A DNA stretch of 64,000 nt from an uncultured Muribaculaceae bacterium. Lineage in GTDB: Bacteria > Bacteroidota > Bacteroidia > Bacteroidales > Muribaculaceae. The notes below the pieces were generated by a model. That model had not been told where the DNA came from, did not search any database, and saw nothing but the letters and a program-made list of their open reading frames with translations. Positions 31,462 to 41,046 of this stretch are shown here, in pieces (position 1 is the stretch's first letter; each line of letters begins with the position of its first letter). The position numbers and the translations under genes are program-made. The stretch covers positions 40,196 through 104,195 of the forward strand of contig CAJTZS010000008.1 of assembly GCA_910584055.1 (NCBI GenBank), read 5' to 3'.

Positions 31462-33006
31462 TTAAGGTAAATAATAAATTTTAATGTTATCAAGATAGAA
31501 TCGATGCGCCGTTTTTTGTGCCCACGCATCATTAGAATTTCTTATTATTATCTTGGTTTTCTCATTCAATTCTACACCAGCCAGACTGAGATCTGCGTTC
31601 TGCCATGAGTATGGAGAATTATCAGCACGGGAATGACCTGGTGCTACAATCTCTGTTTCAACATCTCCATTCATTACTATTACAGCCATTTCAGTTTTAT
31701 CATACATTCCATCACCTTGCATCTGCGGACACCAGTCAAATGAAATTTTGATTTCCCTATTAGCTGGAATATCTTTAAGAGGTGGCAAGACAAGCCCTTC
31801 TTGGTATGGTTTGCCATCAACATTTCCTGTCTTGTTAAACTTAAGATAATTCTGCTGTAAATAAAGTGCAAAGTCTCTTTTGCCTTTCGCATCATTATAC
31901 TCGTGCGCCGAGACAAAATCATACCCTCTGGCAATCAATTCTTCGGTTGCAGTCCTTCCTTCATTCTTGCACTGATCAGCTTTGGGAGCCTCTGTTCCAT
32001 TGCCCCCTATAGTATCACCGGCAGGGGTATTACCATCTTTTCCTGCAATTGCCCAAGGTGAAAGCCATTCGAAATCCTCAGAGAAGAGAATTACCTGATT
32101 TTGCCCAAGATCCTCAACCGCTGCAGGTATGATGTTGACAACAGGAGAAGCCTGACCGGCAAAATATCCTGTAACTCTAATCTTATGTCCTCCAAAATTG
32201 CGAACGCCTAATGACTCTAAGCAATCAATTAGATAGGCTTTACAAGTACTCTCTCCAACAGTAACTGCTGTTCCGTCAAAATCGCCAACGAATGTAACAT
32301 ACTGATATTTCTTTCCGTTGGTTTGATCAAGAGTCGAAGTTATGTCAACCGGAGTTTTCTCAGGAACCGCTGCCGTTCCCTCTTTAGCGATCTTTTCACC
32401 TTTGACGTATGCCATACCGATATTGTCATGGAATTTTTCGCCAACGATGGATACCTTGTCACCGACTGCTACAGCTTCAACTGGCTGGGTAATATATGCA
32501 TACTGAGTCCCATCAGTGACAATTAAACCATTACCGGTAACAGCGGTCACTACCATACCCGGAAGTCTCACTACGGTTTCATCCTCTGCTGCTTCCATAT
32601 CGTCAATGGTATAATCCACTGGATCTCGGAATTTATCACCACCCTGCCTAATCAAGATTGCGGCTACACTTTCAAGATTACGACCTTTGAACCGGATAGT
32701 ACCTTTTCGTGGATTATCCGGAAGACCATCGCGTTCGTTATCATTTACAGAGATAGTGACCTCTGTCTGACCGGCATTTCCCGAAGTAGGTGAAACTGTT
32801 ATCCACTCAGGAACCTCTGCAACCCAATCCGCATCAGACGTTATTGTAATTATCTGAGGAGAGGATGGATATGCATCATATTCGAGAACTTCAGCACTTG
32901 CGAGCACAATTCTCGACATACTTGTCTCGTCATCGCTGCATGCGGTTAGTATACAACCTAACGCAGCAAAAAATGACACAGTTAAAAATAATATTGATTT
33001 TTTCAT
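31462..33006 (-). CDS. BACON-domain surface lipoprotein of the SusC/D locus
   Basis: A lipoprotein (ALGCILTACSDDE) whose first domain is BACON-like (ITITSDADWVAEVPEWITVS, PTSGNAGQTEVTISVNDN). The middle is a DUF5689/OB-like region (LPGMVVTAVTGNGLIVTDGT; GDKVSIVGEKF) and the C-terminal ~170 residues form a jelly-roll of the carbohydrate-binding kind (ILFSEDFEWLSPWAIAGKDG; ISFDWCPQMQGDGMYDKTEM; RFYLDNIKIYYLP). It takes the place of SusE/SusF and most likely binds the substrate at the cell surface. Last gene of the operon, 21 nt after SusD. Confidence 0.8.
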   Translation of the reverse strand: MKKSILFLTVSFFAALGCILTACSDDETSMSRIVLASAEVLEYDAYPSSPQIITITSDADWVAEVPEWITVSPTSGNAGQTEVTISVNDNERDGLPDNPRKGTIRFKGRNLESVAAILIRQGGDKFRDPVDYTIDDMEAAEDETVVRLPGMVVTAVTGNGLIVTDGTQYAYITQPVEAVAVGDKVSIVGEKFHDNIGMAYVKGEKIAKEGTAAVPEKTPVDITSTLDQTNGKKYQYVTFVGDFDGTAVTVGESTCKAYLIDCLESLGVRNFGGHKIRVTGYFAGQASPVVNIIPAAVEDLGQNQVILFSEDFEWLSPWAIAGKDGNTPAGDTIGGNGTEAPKADQCKNEGRTATEELIARGYDFVSAHEYNDAKGKRDFALYLQQNYLKFNKTGNVDGKPYQEGLVLPPLKDIPANREIKISFDWCPQMQGDGMYDKTEMAVIVMNGDVETEIVAPGHSRADNSPYSWQNADLSLAGVELNEKTKIIIRNSNDAWAQKTAHRFYLDNIKIYYLP

Positions 33007-33027
33007 AACGAATAATCTTTCTAAAAT

Positions 33028-34839
33028 TTACCAACCAGGATTCTGTACGAGGCTACCGTTCAGGTTCAACTCATCAGTGGGAATCGGATAGAAGTAATCC
33101 CTTGCTTCATTGAATTTATTTCTTACCTGATCTTCAATACCATTAACATACCCGCGATTACCCTCACTGAGTTTAACGTCCGAACCAATGGCGAGAACAA
33201 CAGCACCTTCTGGAGGCGTGGGTTTAACAGTATCTTTCTCATAAAGAACAACGTCAACCTTTCCATCGCCTGTGAAATCATATTCTCCAGCACCAGGAAT
33301 GTACATGCCAGTGAAATCCTGATCAATCATAGCACCGCATTTCCAACGCATCAAATCGTCCCAACGACGACCTTCCTGAACCATCTCAACTCCTCGTTCG
33401 CGACGAATCTCAAGAATCACACCAATATTTTCTGTTGGCAAAGTAGTGTAACCTGTAGTCTTACTTGTCAGGTATGGATCCGGATTAGCATTGGCATCAG
33501 ACATACTGAGCATTCCTGTCATTCCAACCCTCTTGCGGAGTTCATTCACAGTTTTCTCAAGATCCGGCTGCGTGAGAGTTCCGAGTTCGGCTTTTGCCTC
33601 GGCGAGATTCAACAGACACTCTGCATAACGGAACTCCGGAAGGTCACAACTTGTTGTGCCGTTCATGTCCATATCATAATTACCCATCCTGCTCTCAGTG
33701 ACAAATTTAATAGGTTGATAACCGGTGTTTGTTAATTTCAAGTCAGTTGATAATATAGTGGTCGCACCCTGACGATGGTAATTTAAGCCACGCACAGACT
33801 GCTGAAGACGAGGGTCACGATCCTTCATTTCATCTACGAACTGCATGGTCTGCCAACCTGCTTTGTCGGTAAAACGAGAGCCATCTTTCATCAGATAAGA
33901 ACATACAAATTTACGTGTATATCCGGGCTGCCCCTGAGTTGGAACAAGTGTAAAAGCATTTGCATTATGCTTGAGTTTCAAACCTTGATCGTAATGCACC
34001 GCAAGAATATACTCATCCTTGTTTGCATCCTGAGCAGCAAACATGTTTCTATAATCATCATTACCTTTACCGGTTGAGTATAGTTTATATTTACCATATT
34101 TCCCACTCATGAGTTTTTCAGAAGCATCAACACACTGTTCAAGATAATATTTCCAATCATGCCCCTCAAGTGTTATATTATGATACTTTCTGAAAGTTCC
34201 CTCATAAAGACAGAAATTAGATTTCAATGCCAAAGCTGCACCGGCAGTTACTCGATACAATGACGCCTCTTCTGCGTTGGTAGGCAAATTTTCTATCGCA
34301 TAATCAATATCCTCAATCATTTTTGTTAAAACCAACTCTCTTGAATCGCGAGGCTTGAAAAGATCCGGGTCATTTGATGCCAATTGACGATCAATCCATG
34401 GCACATCCCCAAATCTCTTCACTTTCTTAAAATAGAAATAGGCACGGAAGAAACGTGCAACACCTGTATAACGTTTCACAGCCTCCTTATCCGGACATTG
34501 ATCAATGTATTCAAGAAGTGTGTTTATACGACGTAGCACACCCCAACTCCAGCCACCACCGGAAGCCGGAATACTACGTGCATTGCCTGCACGCAACTCC
34601 ACACTGAGAGGAGATGCAATCATGTCATCAGCCTGATCATCATATGTGGGATTACCATCCACTGCCTGAGTCAATATATTAGGATAAAAGTAGTTGCTGA
34701 ACAATTGCAAATCAGTCTCGGTATTGAAATACTCATCAAGACCAATCTGCGCCTTAGGTTTAAGGTCGATAGCATCCTCACAGGAGGAGAAACCGAACAA
34801 CCCGGTCAGAACAATAGATATATATAATAATTTTTTCAT
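33028..34839 (-). CDS. SusD/RagB-family substrate-binding lipoprotein
   Basis: The start is MKKLLYISIVLTGLFGFSSC (34839; lipobox ..FSSC). The usual SusD features follow: EDAIDLKPKAQIGLDEYFNT, the TPR helices (AVKRYTGVARFFRAYFYFKK; RYAECLLNLAEAKAELG), and IRRERGVEMVQEGRRWDDLM with a C-terminal YFYPIPTDELNLN..QNPGW. It caps the SusC barrel and hands substrate to it. Separated by 20 nt from SusC. Confidence 0.95.
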   Translation of the reverse strand: MKKLLYISIVLTGLFGFSSCEDAIDLKPKAQIGLDEYFNTETDLQLFSNYFYPNILTQAVDGNPTYDDQADDMIASPLSVELRAGNARSIPASGGGWSWGVLRRINTLLEYIDQCPDKEAVKRYTGVARFFRAYFYFKKVKRFGDVPWIDRQLASNDPDLFKPRDSRELVLTKMIEDIDYAIENLPTNAEEASLYRVTAGAALALKSNFCLYEGTFRKYHNITLEGHDWKYYLEQCVDASEKLMSGKYGKYKLYSTGKGNDDYRNMFAAQDANKDEYILAVHYDQGLKLKHNANAFTLVPTQGQPGYTRKFVCSYLMKDGSRFTDKAGWQTMQFVDEMKDRDPRLQQSVRGLNYHRQGATTILSTDLKLTNTGYQPIKFVTESRMGNYDMDMNGTTSCDLPEFRYAECLLNLAEAKAELGTLTQPDLEKTVNELRKRVGMTGMLSMSDANANPDPYLTSKTTGYTTLPTENIGVILEIRRERGVEMVQEGRRWDDLMRWKCGAMIDQDFTGMYIPGAGEYDFTGDGKVDVVLYEKDTVKPTPPEGAVVLAIGSDVKLSEGNRGYVNGIEDQVRNKFNEARDYFYPIPTDELNLNGSLVQNPGW

Positions 34840-34859
34840 ATCAATATCAAGGATTGAAA

Positions 34860-37800
34860 TTAGAATGTTACATCCAGACCAAACATAAAGCTCTTCGACC
34901 ACGGATACATCATATTGTTGGATTCCCCTTCATGAGTACCGACAGACTCTGGATCGATATATTTTGAATTCTTCTTTAGAGGTGACCAATAGCAAAGATT
35001 TTCGCCGGAGAAATAGATACGAACTTTCTCCATGTATGCTTTGCGAGTCCATTTCTGAGGAAGCGTATAGCCGACTGTCAGATTCTTGAAACGTAGGTAA
35101 CGTAGATTCTGGATATAGCGGTCATTTGCAAAACCGGGCTTAAGGTAACCGCCGGTTGACTGATAGCCCATTGCACGCGGGAAGTATGCATCAGGATTGT
35201 CTTCGCTCCATACTTTATCCTTGAAATCAGAAGGTATAAATGAGAGGTAAGACCATGAATAGCAACCCCAGAAATTATACGTATATCCATTAGGATAATA
35301 ATAATGATTTCCTGTGCCCTGGAAGAAAGCACTTACATCAAATCCGAAATAGTTGATATTAGCTCGGAAACCATACTGGAGGTGAGGAAGCTTATTACCA
35401 TATTTATAGCGGTCACCGGGATTATCTACGGTGTTCTTGCCTACACCAATTTTACCGTCGCCATCACGGTCGATAAATTTCAAGTCACCTGCTTGCCAGC
35501 CCTTGCCGACATATTTAGACATATCATTATAACTGTGGTCAACACGGCTCGTATATTCCTTTGCCTCTGCATCAGTCTTGAAGAATCCGTCGGTCTGGTA
35601 AACCCATATTTCACCGAGTTCCATTCCTTCATAATAATCCATTGCAAAACTCTTATTAGGATTATCATACTTAGTAATCGTGCTCTTATAATCAGACAAG
35701 TTGAAACCAACTCCATAAGAGAAATTATTGCCCCAGAGCTTAAACGAATCATTCCAGTTCAAAGCAACTTCATATCCTTTTGTACGCAGATCTGCCACAT
35801 TCATCTTAGGAGACGTTGCACCATATACCCCTGGAAGCGCTATACCCGGAGCGAGCATATCTTTGGTGTCACGGATATAAAGGTCTGCAGTTACACCAAG
35901 TCTGTTGTTAAAGAAACCCAAGTCCAAACCTAAGTCATACTGATGTGTCTTTTCCCATGTAAGGTCTGATGCAATCGGAGAGCCGAGGGTTGCATATGAG
36001 CCAAGATTTGACGTACTTTCGAATGCGTAATGCTTTCTATTTTCTTTCTCATCTCCGTCAAAAACGGCAGTTCCCACCTTGCGCAGGAAGGTATAATAGT
36101 CTGATACATTCTGATTTCCAAGCGTACCATATGAGAGACGTACTTTACCATTGCTCCACCACGGTTGAAGTTGTTCAAAGAATTTCTCTTCAGAAAAACG
36201 CCAACCAATAGAGCCGGATGGGAAAAATCCCCAGCGGTGACCACGTGCGAATCTTGATGTTCCGTCATAGCGACCTGATATTTCAACAAGGTATTTACCT
36301 AAGTAATCATAGTTGATACGACCGAAGATTCCTTGGAGAGCATACTGATTCTGTCCGCCTTCAGCTGATAACACAGTTTCTCCTTTATCATTGGTCCCTA
36401 TAAGATTAAAATCTGAAAGGTCATTGGATATCAGGTTCTCTGCTGCTGTCGACACATTCTTATAGTTTCTTGTCTCGTAGTTGTATCCGGCAACAACCGT
36501 AAGATTGTGAGCATCTTTGAATGTATCCTTGTATGTTGCGAGCGCATTGACAGCATAGTAATTATATGTTCCTATTGTCTCAACAAGTTCATTACGCCCG
36601 GCACCTGTGGTATAATACTGCATCTCATCATCTGGATATACTCGATAAGGAAGATTAATATTTCGTCCTGTGTTCCTGTTCTGGTTGAAACGATATGTGA
36701 AATCAGCATGAACGGTCAACTGCTTTATAGGTGTATAGTTTACAGCCGTAGTATTAGTGAAGTCAGTCTTACGATCAATCTGCTTGCTCTTTCCCTCCAT
36801 CGACAATATATGACGACCATTTGCTACCTTATTACCCTGATAGGGTGTCTGGTATATATATGAACCGTCAGGGTTGTTGGTTGGATAACATGCAAGCGCA
36901 TGGCGTGAGAAACCTTGGAGTATACCTTCCTTTGACCCTAAGTATTCATATGTAGAACCAAAGAACGACATATTGTTGCTGACAGTGATCCATTTATTAA
37001 TCGGAAAATCAATTTTTGCACGAAGATTATATTTCTTGTACTGGTCTCCATTAACTTTCAGATATCCGTCATTAACATTCAATCCGCCTGAGAGATAATA
37101 ACGAATCTTCTTGATACCTCCGCTTAGCGAAACGTTATGTTGCTGCGAAAAATACTTATCTTTAAAGAAAGTGTTGTACCAGTCAGTATTGGCATAGTAT
37201 TTCCAGCGACGCTTTCCGCCGACTGTTTCCTCTATTACCCATGGACGGTCAGGATGTTCGGTTTTGTCGTTAACACGCGCAAGAAGTTCCTGCATATCAT
37301 TCTCGTCATAAGAAATATACTGCTTACCTTGTGAAGGTGTATAAAACTTATTTACAAGATATACAGACCAGAAGCCGGTATTCTCATAGTCATTGCAAGT
37401 GGTCGGTTCCTGCCATCCCAATCGTCCATTATAACGGACCGTTGCTTTTCCCTCATTGTCATGACCATTCTTGGTGGTGACCAAAATCACACCGAATGCG
37501 GCACGTGCACCATAAACGGCAGCTGCAGACGCATCCTTGATAACGGATATTGACTGCACGTCGTTAGGGTTCACATTGTCTATTTCACCGATTGAGCCAT
37601 CAATCAAGACAAGCGGTCCTCCACCATTATTATTATTGATAGAGGCCTGGCCACGAATATTCAGCGTTGGCGATGAGCCGGGAAGTCCGGACGATGTAGT
37701 TACGTTCAGACCGGCTACAGATCCTTGGAGCATGTTGGAGATTGTTGCGGCCGGACGGTCCTCGAGGCTTTTGCCATCTACTGATGCTACGGCGCCGGTG

Positions 37801-38159
37801 AGGTTCACCTTCTTCTGCGTGCCGTAACCGATCACCACCGTCTCTTCAAGAGTCTGGGCATCTTCCTTCATCACTATCTTCAGGTTGTTGTCGCCGGGAG
37901 CAACCTTGATCTGCTGGGTCTGATAGCCTACGTAGACTATCTTCAGCGAGCAGTTGCCGTCGGGCACCTGAAGAGAAAAATTACCGTCAATGTCGGTCAT
38001 GCATCCTGTCTTGGACTTCTCCAACATGACGCTGACTCCGATCAGCGGCTCGCCGGCCTGATCGGTGATGGTGCCTTTAAGTTCACGGCTTGCCGCCCAC
38101 ATCGGGAAGCTCACCAGAACAGACACCATCAAAAGAATTAGTCTTCTGACTTGTTTCAT
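34860..38159 (-). CDS. SusC/RagA TonB-dependent receptor
   Basis: A 1099-aa outer-membrane transporter. After a signal peptide comes a CarboxypepD_reg domain (ELKGTITDQAGEPLIGVSVM), a TonB-box-like ETVVIGYGTQKK, the plug (NMLQGSVAGLNVTTSSGLPG; IRGQASINNNNGGGPLVLID; SVIKDASAAAVYGARAAFGV), then a 22-strand barrel ending in SKSFMFGLDVTF. Imports the oligomer bound by its SusD. Middle gene of the leftward locus. Confidence 0.95.
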   Translation of the reverse strand: MKQVRRLILLMVSVLVSFPMWAASRELKGTITDQAGEPLIGVSVMLEKSKTGCMTDIDGNFSLQVPDGNCSLKIVYVGYQTQQIKVAPGDNNLKIVMKEDAQTLEETVVIGYGTQKKVNLTGAVASVDGKSLEDRPAATISNMLQGSVAGLNVTTSSGLPGSSPTLNIRGQASINNNNGGGPLVLIDGSIGEIDNVNPNDVQSISVIKDASAAAVYGARAAFGVILVTTKNGHDNEGKATVRYNGRLGWQEPTTCNDYENTGFWSVYLVNKFYTPSQGKQYISYDENDMQELLARVNDKTEHPDRPWVIEETVGGKRRWKYYANTDWYNTFFKDKYFSQQHNVSLSGGIKKIRYYLSGGLNVNDGYLKVNGDQYKKYNLRAKIDFPINKWITVSNNMSFFGSTYEYLGSKEGILQGFSRHALACYPTNNPDGSYIYQTPYQGNKVANGRHILSMEGKSKQIDRKTDFTNTTAVNYTPIKQLTVHADFTYRFNQNRNTGRNINLPYRVYPDDEMQYYTTGAGRNELVETIGTYNYYAVNALATYKDTFKDAHNLTVVAGYNYETRNYKNVSTAAENLISNDLSDFNLIGTNDKGETVLSAEGGQNQYALQGIFGRINYDYLGKYLVEISGRYDGTSRFARGHRWGFFPSGSIGWRFSEEKFFEQLQPWWSNGKVRLSYGTLGNQNVSDYYTFLRKVGTAVFDGDEKENRKHYAFESTSNLGSYATLGSPIASDLTWEKTHQYDLGLDLGFFNNRLGVTADLYIRDTKDMLAPGIALPGVYGATSPKMNVADLRTKGYEVALNWNDSFKLWGNNFSYGVGFNLSDYKSTITKYDNPNKSFAMDYYEGMELGEIWVYQTDGFFKTDAEAKEYTSRVDHSYNDMSKYVGKGWQAGDLKFIDRDGDGKIGVGKNTVDNPGDRYKYGNKLPHLQYGFRANINYFGFDVSAFFQGTGNHYYYPNGYTYNFWGCYSWSYLSFIPSDFKDKVWSEDNPDAYFPRAMGYQSTGGYLKPGFANDRYIQNLRYLRFKNLTVGYTLPQKWTRKAYMEKVRIYFSGENLCYWSPLKKNSKYIDPESVGTHEGESNNMMYPWSKSFMFGLDVTF

Positions 38160-38185
38160 AAGGTAGGTATTAGTAAGTAAAAAAG

Positions 38186-40183
38186 TTATTTCAGGTCAAT
38201 TTTATAATTTGCATCGTTCAGAGCCTTGGGACGCTGCATGTTTTCTGTCCATGCATGTCCGAACTCGTCTTTTACGGTAATCACCAGATCGGTGTCTGCG
38301 TCCGGAGCTACAACCTTGAAGAAATGGTGGTCTTTAGTTGTTGATCCGATCGGCTTTGATGTGTCTTTCGATGACCAGCGTTTGAACACGTTGGCATAGA
38401 TGTGCAATGGATCATAGGCACTGACATGATTCACATTAAGATCTTTACCGTCGGCTGTCTTCACGCTTACCGTCCAGTTTGTGTTATAGTTCCAAACGTT
38501 TATCAGCACTTCATTCTTTCCTGTGCCTCTATAATCGGCAATCATATTGGTAAAATCTCCCGAAAATTTCGAGCTGACTCCTCCTTCAACATCGCTTTCC
38601 GAGAAGCTCAGGCTGTTCAGGTCGTAAGAGCGGAACTGGAAATCCTCTCCCTTGCCTGCTGTCTTGTAGATATATTTGAAGTCTTTGCCTGTAACATCCC
38701 ATACGGCGTAACCGGCAGGTGTTCCATCCGGAGCCATCAGATACCCCGGTGTTTTCGCACCGCTCCACCACCAGTCGGAACATATCGCGCCGACGTTATG
38801 CTCATGCACGTTTGCAGTATTGCCGCTGTTGCCGGGAAGCACGTTGTAATTGCGGTGAGTATGACCGGTAACGTAATGCACATTGTAGCCTGCAAAGGCG
38901 GACAATACCTCTTGGGAATAAAGGCGTGCAGTAAACGCGCCCGGTTTGCTATCGCTGTATACAGGCACATGCATAGTTACTACTACAGGAGTGCTTTTAT
39001 CAACATACGCGAGGTCTTTCTTCAGCCAGTCGAACTGGGGAGCGTAAATCTTGCCGGCAACCTGGTTGTCTCGGTTTGCATCGCCACCTCCTACATATTT
39101 CTCACAGTCAATATTGTCAAGGACTACATAGTGCACGCCTCCTATATTGAATGAATAATATGGAGGGGCCACATTCACGGCAAACGGATTCTTGGCATTG
39201 AACTGACCGATGGCGTTCATGTCGTTGTCATGATTGCCTATCGTATGATACACTGCCAACCCCTTGAGCTGTTCGTTAAGCAATTTCTTATATTCCGCAA
39301 GATCGAAATTACAGGAATACCAATAAAGGTCCCATGTCATGTCGCCAAGGGTGATTGCATACACCCTCTTTCCGGAATTCGATGCGACATAGCTGTTGAT
39401 ATCCTTCGCAATCCCTTTAAACTGGGTATTGTCCGCGTTCGAGGCTGTGCCGCCCTTTGCTCGGTTGGCAAGGTGCATATCGCCCAAGAACAATACCTTA
39501 TAATTATTCTGGTCAACTTTTGCGAGAGAGAAACTCTGGTTCTCCGGAACGGAGACTGACGACACCAGTTTCCTGTAATGATCAGGGAAAGCTCCGTTGA
39601 GAGCACATTCATAACCGGAAGGAACGGATATGAAAACATAACCGGTGGATTTATCAGACTTCATCTGATATACGCCTTTCTCGTCAGTAGTAACCACTTC
39701 TTTACCGTCGCTGACCACAACGCCGGCAATCGGGCCTTCCGCGGATTCCACTACGCCATAGATTGTTGTGCCGGGCTGGATTTCAATTTTTGCGGCAACT
39801 ATATTTATTGTCAGATTGCCGATCTGCACGCGGCGGTCGCCACGCTTGACATCTACCCTGTAATTGCCACCTTCAAAATTTTCAGGAAGGCGGAAAGAGA
39901 AATGATCGGACGCAGCCTCGGTCACGGGACAAGATTTAATTGTCCCTCCATTGATAAGATATATCAGGTCGGAAGTCTGCAAGGTGTTCTCACCGTCGAT
40001 ACGGCAGTCTTCACCTTTAACCACATCAACGCTCGCGGGAAGCGTAACTTTAATTTCCGTTCCGGGTCCCGGGGTCGGACCAGGATTAGGTTCATCGTTC
40101 TTGTCTCCACAACTTACAAAACTCAGGGAGAACAGGGTCAACACCATGGTTGCCTGAAGCAGGCAAAGGAGTTTCTTAATCAT
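38186..40183 (-). CDS. calcineurin-like phosphoesterase lipoprotein, first gene of the locus
   Basis: A lipoprotein (FSLSFVSCGDKNDE, Pro/Gly linker) with an N-terminal beta domain (VTTDEKGVYQMKSDKSTGYV), a full metallophosphoesterase core and a C-terminal beta domain of the Calcineurin_C type. All metal motifs are seen: VLFLGDMHLANR, ITLGDMTWD, YHTIGNHDNDM, VVTMHVPVY and VTGHTHRN. It would hydrolyse phosphate esters at the surface. Being first in the operon with SusC/SusD suggests the locus takes up a phosphorylated glycan or similar molecule. No glycoside hydrolase is present in the locus. Confidence 0.9.
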   Translation of the reverse strand: MIKKLLCLLQATMVLTLFSLSFVSCGDKNDEPNPGPTPGPGTEIKVTLPASVDVVKGEDCRIDGENTLQTSDLIYLINGGTIKSCPVTEAASDHFSFRLPENFEGGNYRVDVKRGDRRVQIGNLTINIVAAKIEIQPGTTIYGVVESAEGPIAGVVVSDGKEVVTTDEKGVYQMKSDKSTGYVFISVPSGYECALNGAFPDHYRKLVSSVSVPENQSFSLAKVDQNNYKVLFLGDMHLANRAKGGTASNADNTQFKGIAKDINSYVASNSGKRVYAITLGDMTWDLYWYSCNFDLAEYKKLLNEQLKGLAVYHTIGNHDNDMNAIGQFNAKNPFAVNVAPPYYSFNIGGVHYVVLDNIDCEKYVGGGDANRDNQVAGKIYAPQFDWLKKDLAYVDKSTPVVVTMHVPVYSDSKPGAFTARLYSQEVLSAFAGYNVHYVTGHTHRNYNVLPGNSGNTANVHEHNVGAICSDWWWSGAKTPGYLMAPDGTPAGYAVWDVTGKDFKYIYKTAGKGEDFQFRSYDLNSLSFSESDVEGGVSSKFSGDFTNMIADYRGTGKNEVLINVWNYNTNWTVSVKTADGKDLNVNHVSAYDPLHIYANVFKRWSSKDTSKPIGSTTKDHHFFKVVAPDADTDLVITVKDEFGHAWTENMQRPKALNDANYKIDLK

Positions 40184-40535
40184 GATTCGTTATTAGTTAA
40201 TTCTTCTAAGGTTATTTTTAACAACTTCTAAGTTGGAACGCCCTTCGGCATTCAGCCAATCAATCGTTCTTTATATGTCATCAGGAAAACCCGGGTTTTC
40301 CTGATGACAGGACATAATGCATTATGTCGGTTTCGTGTGTTAACGAAATTTTGCGTAAATTTATACCAAAATTTCGTTTAGTGCAAATTTTTACACAAAA
40401 AATGTTTCGAAACGTAAATTTTAACTTAAATTTCATTAAAAACAAAGCTCCCGAAAGCATCTTTGTAACTATAGTTCCGGAAGCTTCATATTCTTATTTT
40501 ATTGAAATTTCTCTTTATGAGCGCACTTTGGCTTG
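40184..40535. promoter_or_regulatory. upstream region of the phosphoesterase SusC/D locus, three inverted repeats
   Basis: An AT-rich gene-free space with: a perfect 34-bp palindrome (40276-40309, arm TGTCATCAGGAAAACCC); next to it GACATAAT-GC-ATTATGTC (40311-40328); and AACGAAATTTTG..CAAAATTTCGTT (40342-40353 and 40367-40378, 13-nt spacer). The third looks like a regulator site; the first two may be an RNA stem in the leader or a terminator for other transcription. No regulator gene (ECF sigma/anti-sigma, HTCS or SusR type) is adjacent. Confidence 0.5.
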
Positions 40536-40958
40536 TTAAAAAAGAGGCAACGTGGAAGTGGAATCAATATACTTGCGTTTGAAATCGGCATCGGTCATAC
40601 ATAGCATCATGATTCCCTGAATCAGAGTCACGATTTCCCACAGACCGCAGGTAACCACAGTAAGGAGTATGGTTAAAAAGCCGGCACCGACCTTCCCCAT
40701 AACGAAATACTGCACTCCGAGACCTCCAAGTATAATTGCCATTATGCCGCAAAGCGTTTTCTTCGAAGAAACCTCCGCATTGGCAGCAACCGATTTCCCG
40801 CTGTTCTGATAAAGCTGCATGAGTTCAGGATAGGTGTAAAGCGGTTGCCACGCTCCCCCGTCACGGCTGACGGGAGTTTCATTTGTCACAGGGTAAGCCA
40901 TCATCTGCTCCGCAGACATAGGGCCGACAGTCTGGTTGTTGATTGTGATGTAATACAT
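40536..40958 (-). CDS. GYF_2 plus TM2 domain membrane protein
   Basis: The N-terminus MYYITINNQTVGPMSAEQMM with PVSRDGGAWQPLYTYPEL is a GYF_2 (DUF4339) domain. The C-terminus is a TM2 unit: KKTLCGIMAIILGGLGVQYF, then GKVGAGFLTILLTVVTCGLW and EIVTLIQGIMML. Proteins of this make-up are common in Bacteroidetes; their function is not well defined. Single gene, divergent from the topoisomerase gene. Confidence 0.85.
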   Translation of the reverse strand: MYYITINNQTVGPMSAEQMMAYPVTNETPVSRDGGAWQPLYTYPELMQLYQNSGKSVAANAEVSSKKTLCGIMAIILGGLGVQYFVMGKVGAGFLTILLTVVTCGLWEIVTLIQGIMMLCMTDADFKRKYIDSTSTLPLF

Positions 40959-41046
40959 GTTTTCTTAATATTGATTGTTGCAAATTTAATGAAATTTGCG
41001 AAATTTTTGTTAACTTTACGGAAGAATAAGTGATTTTTTAACACCA

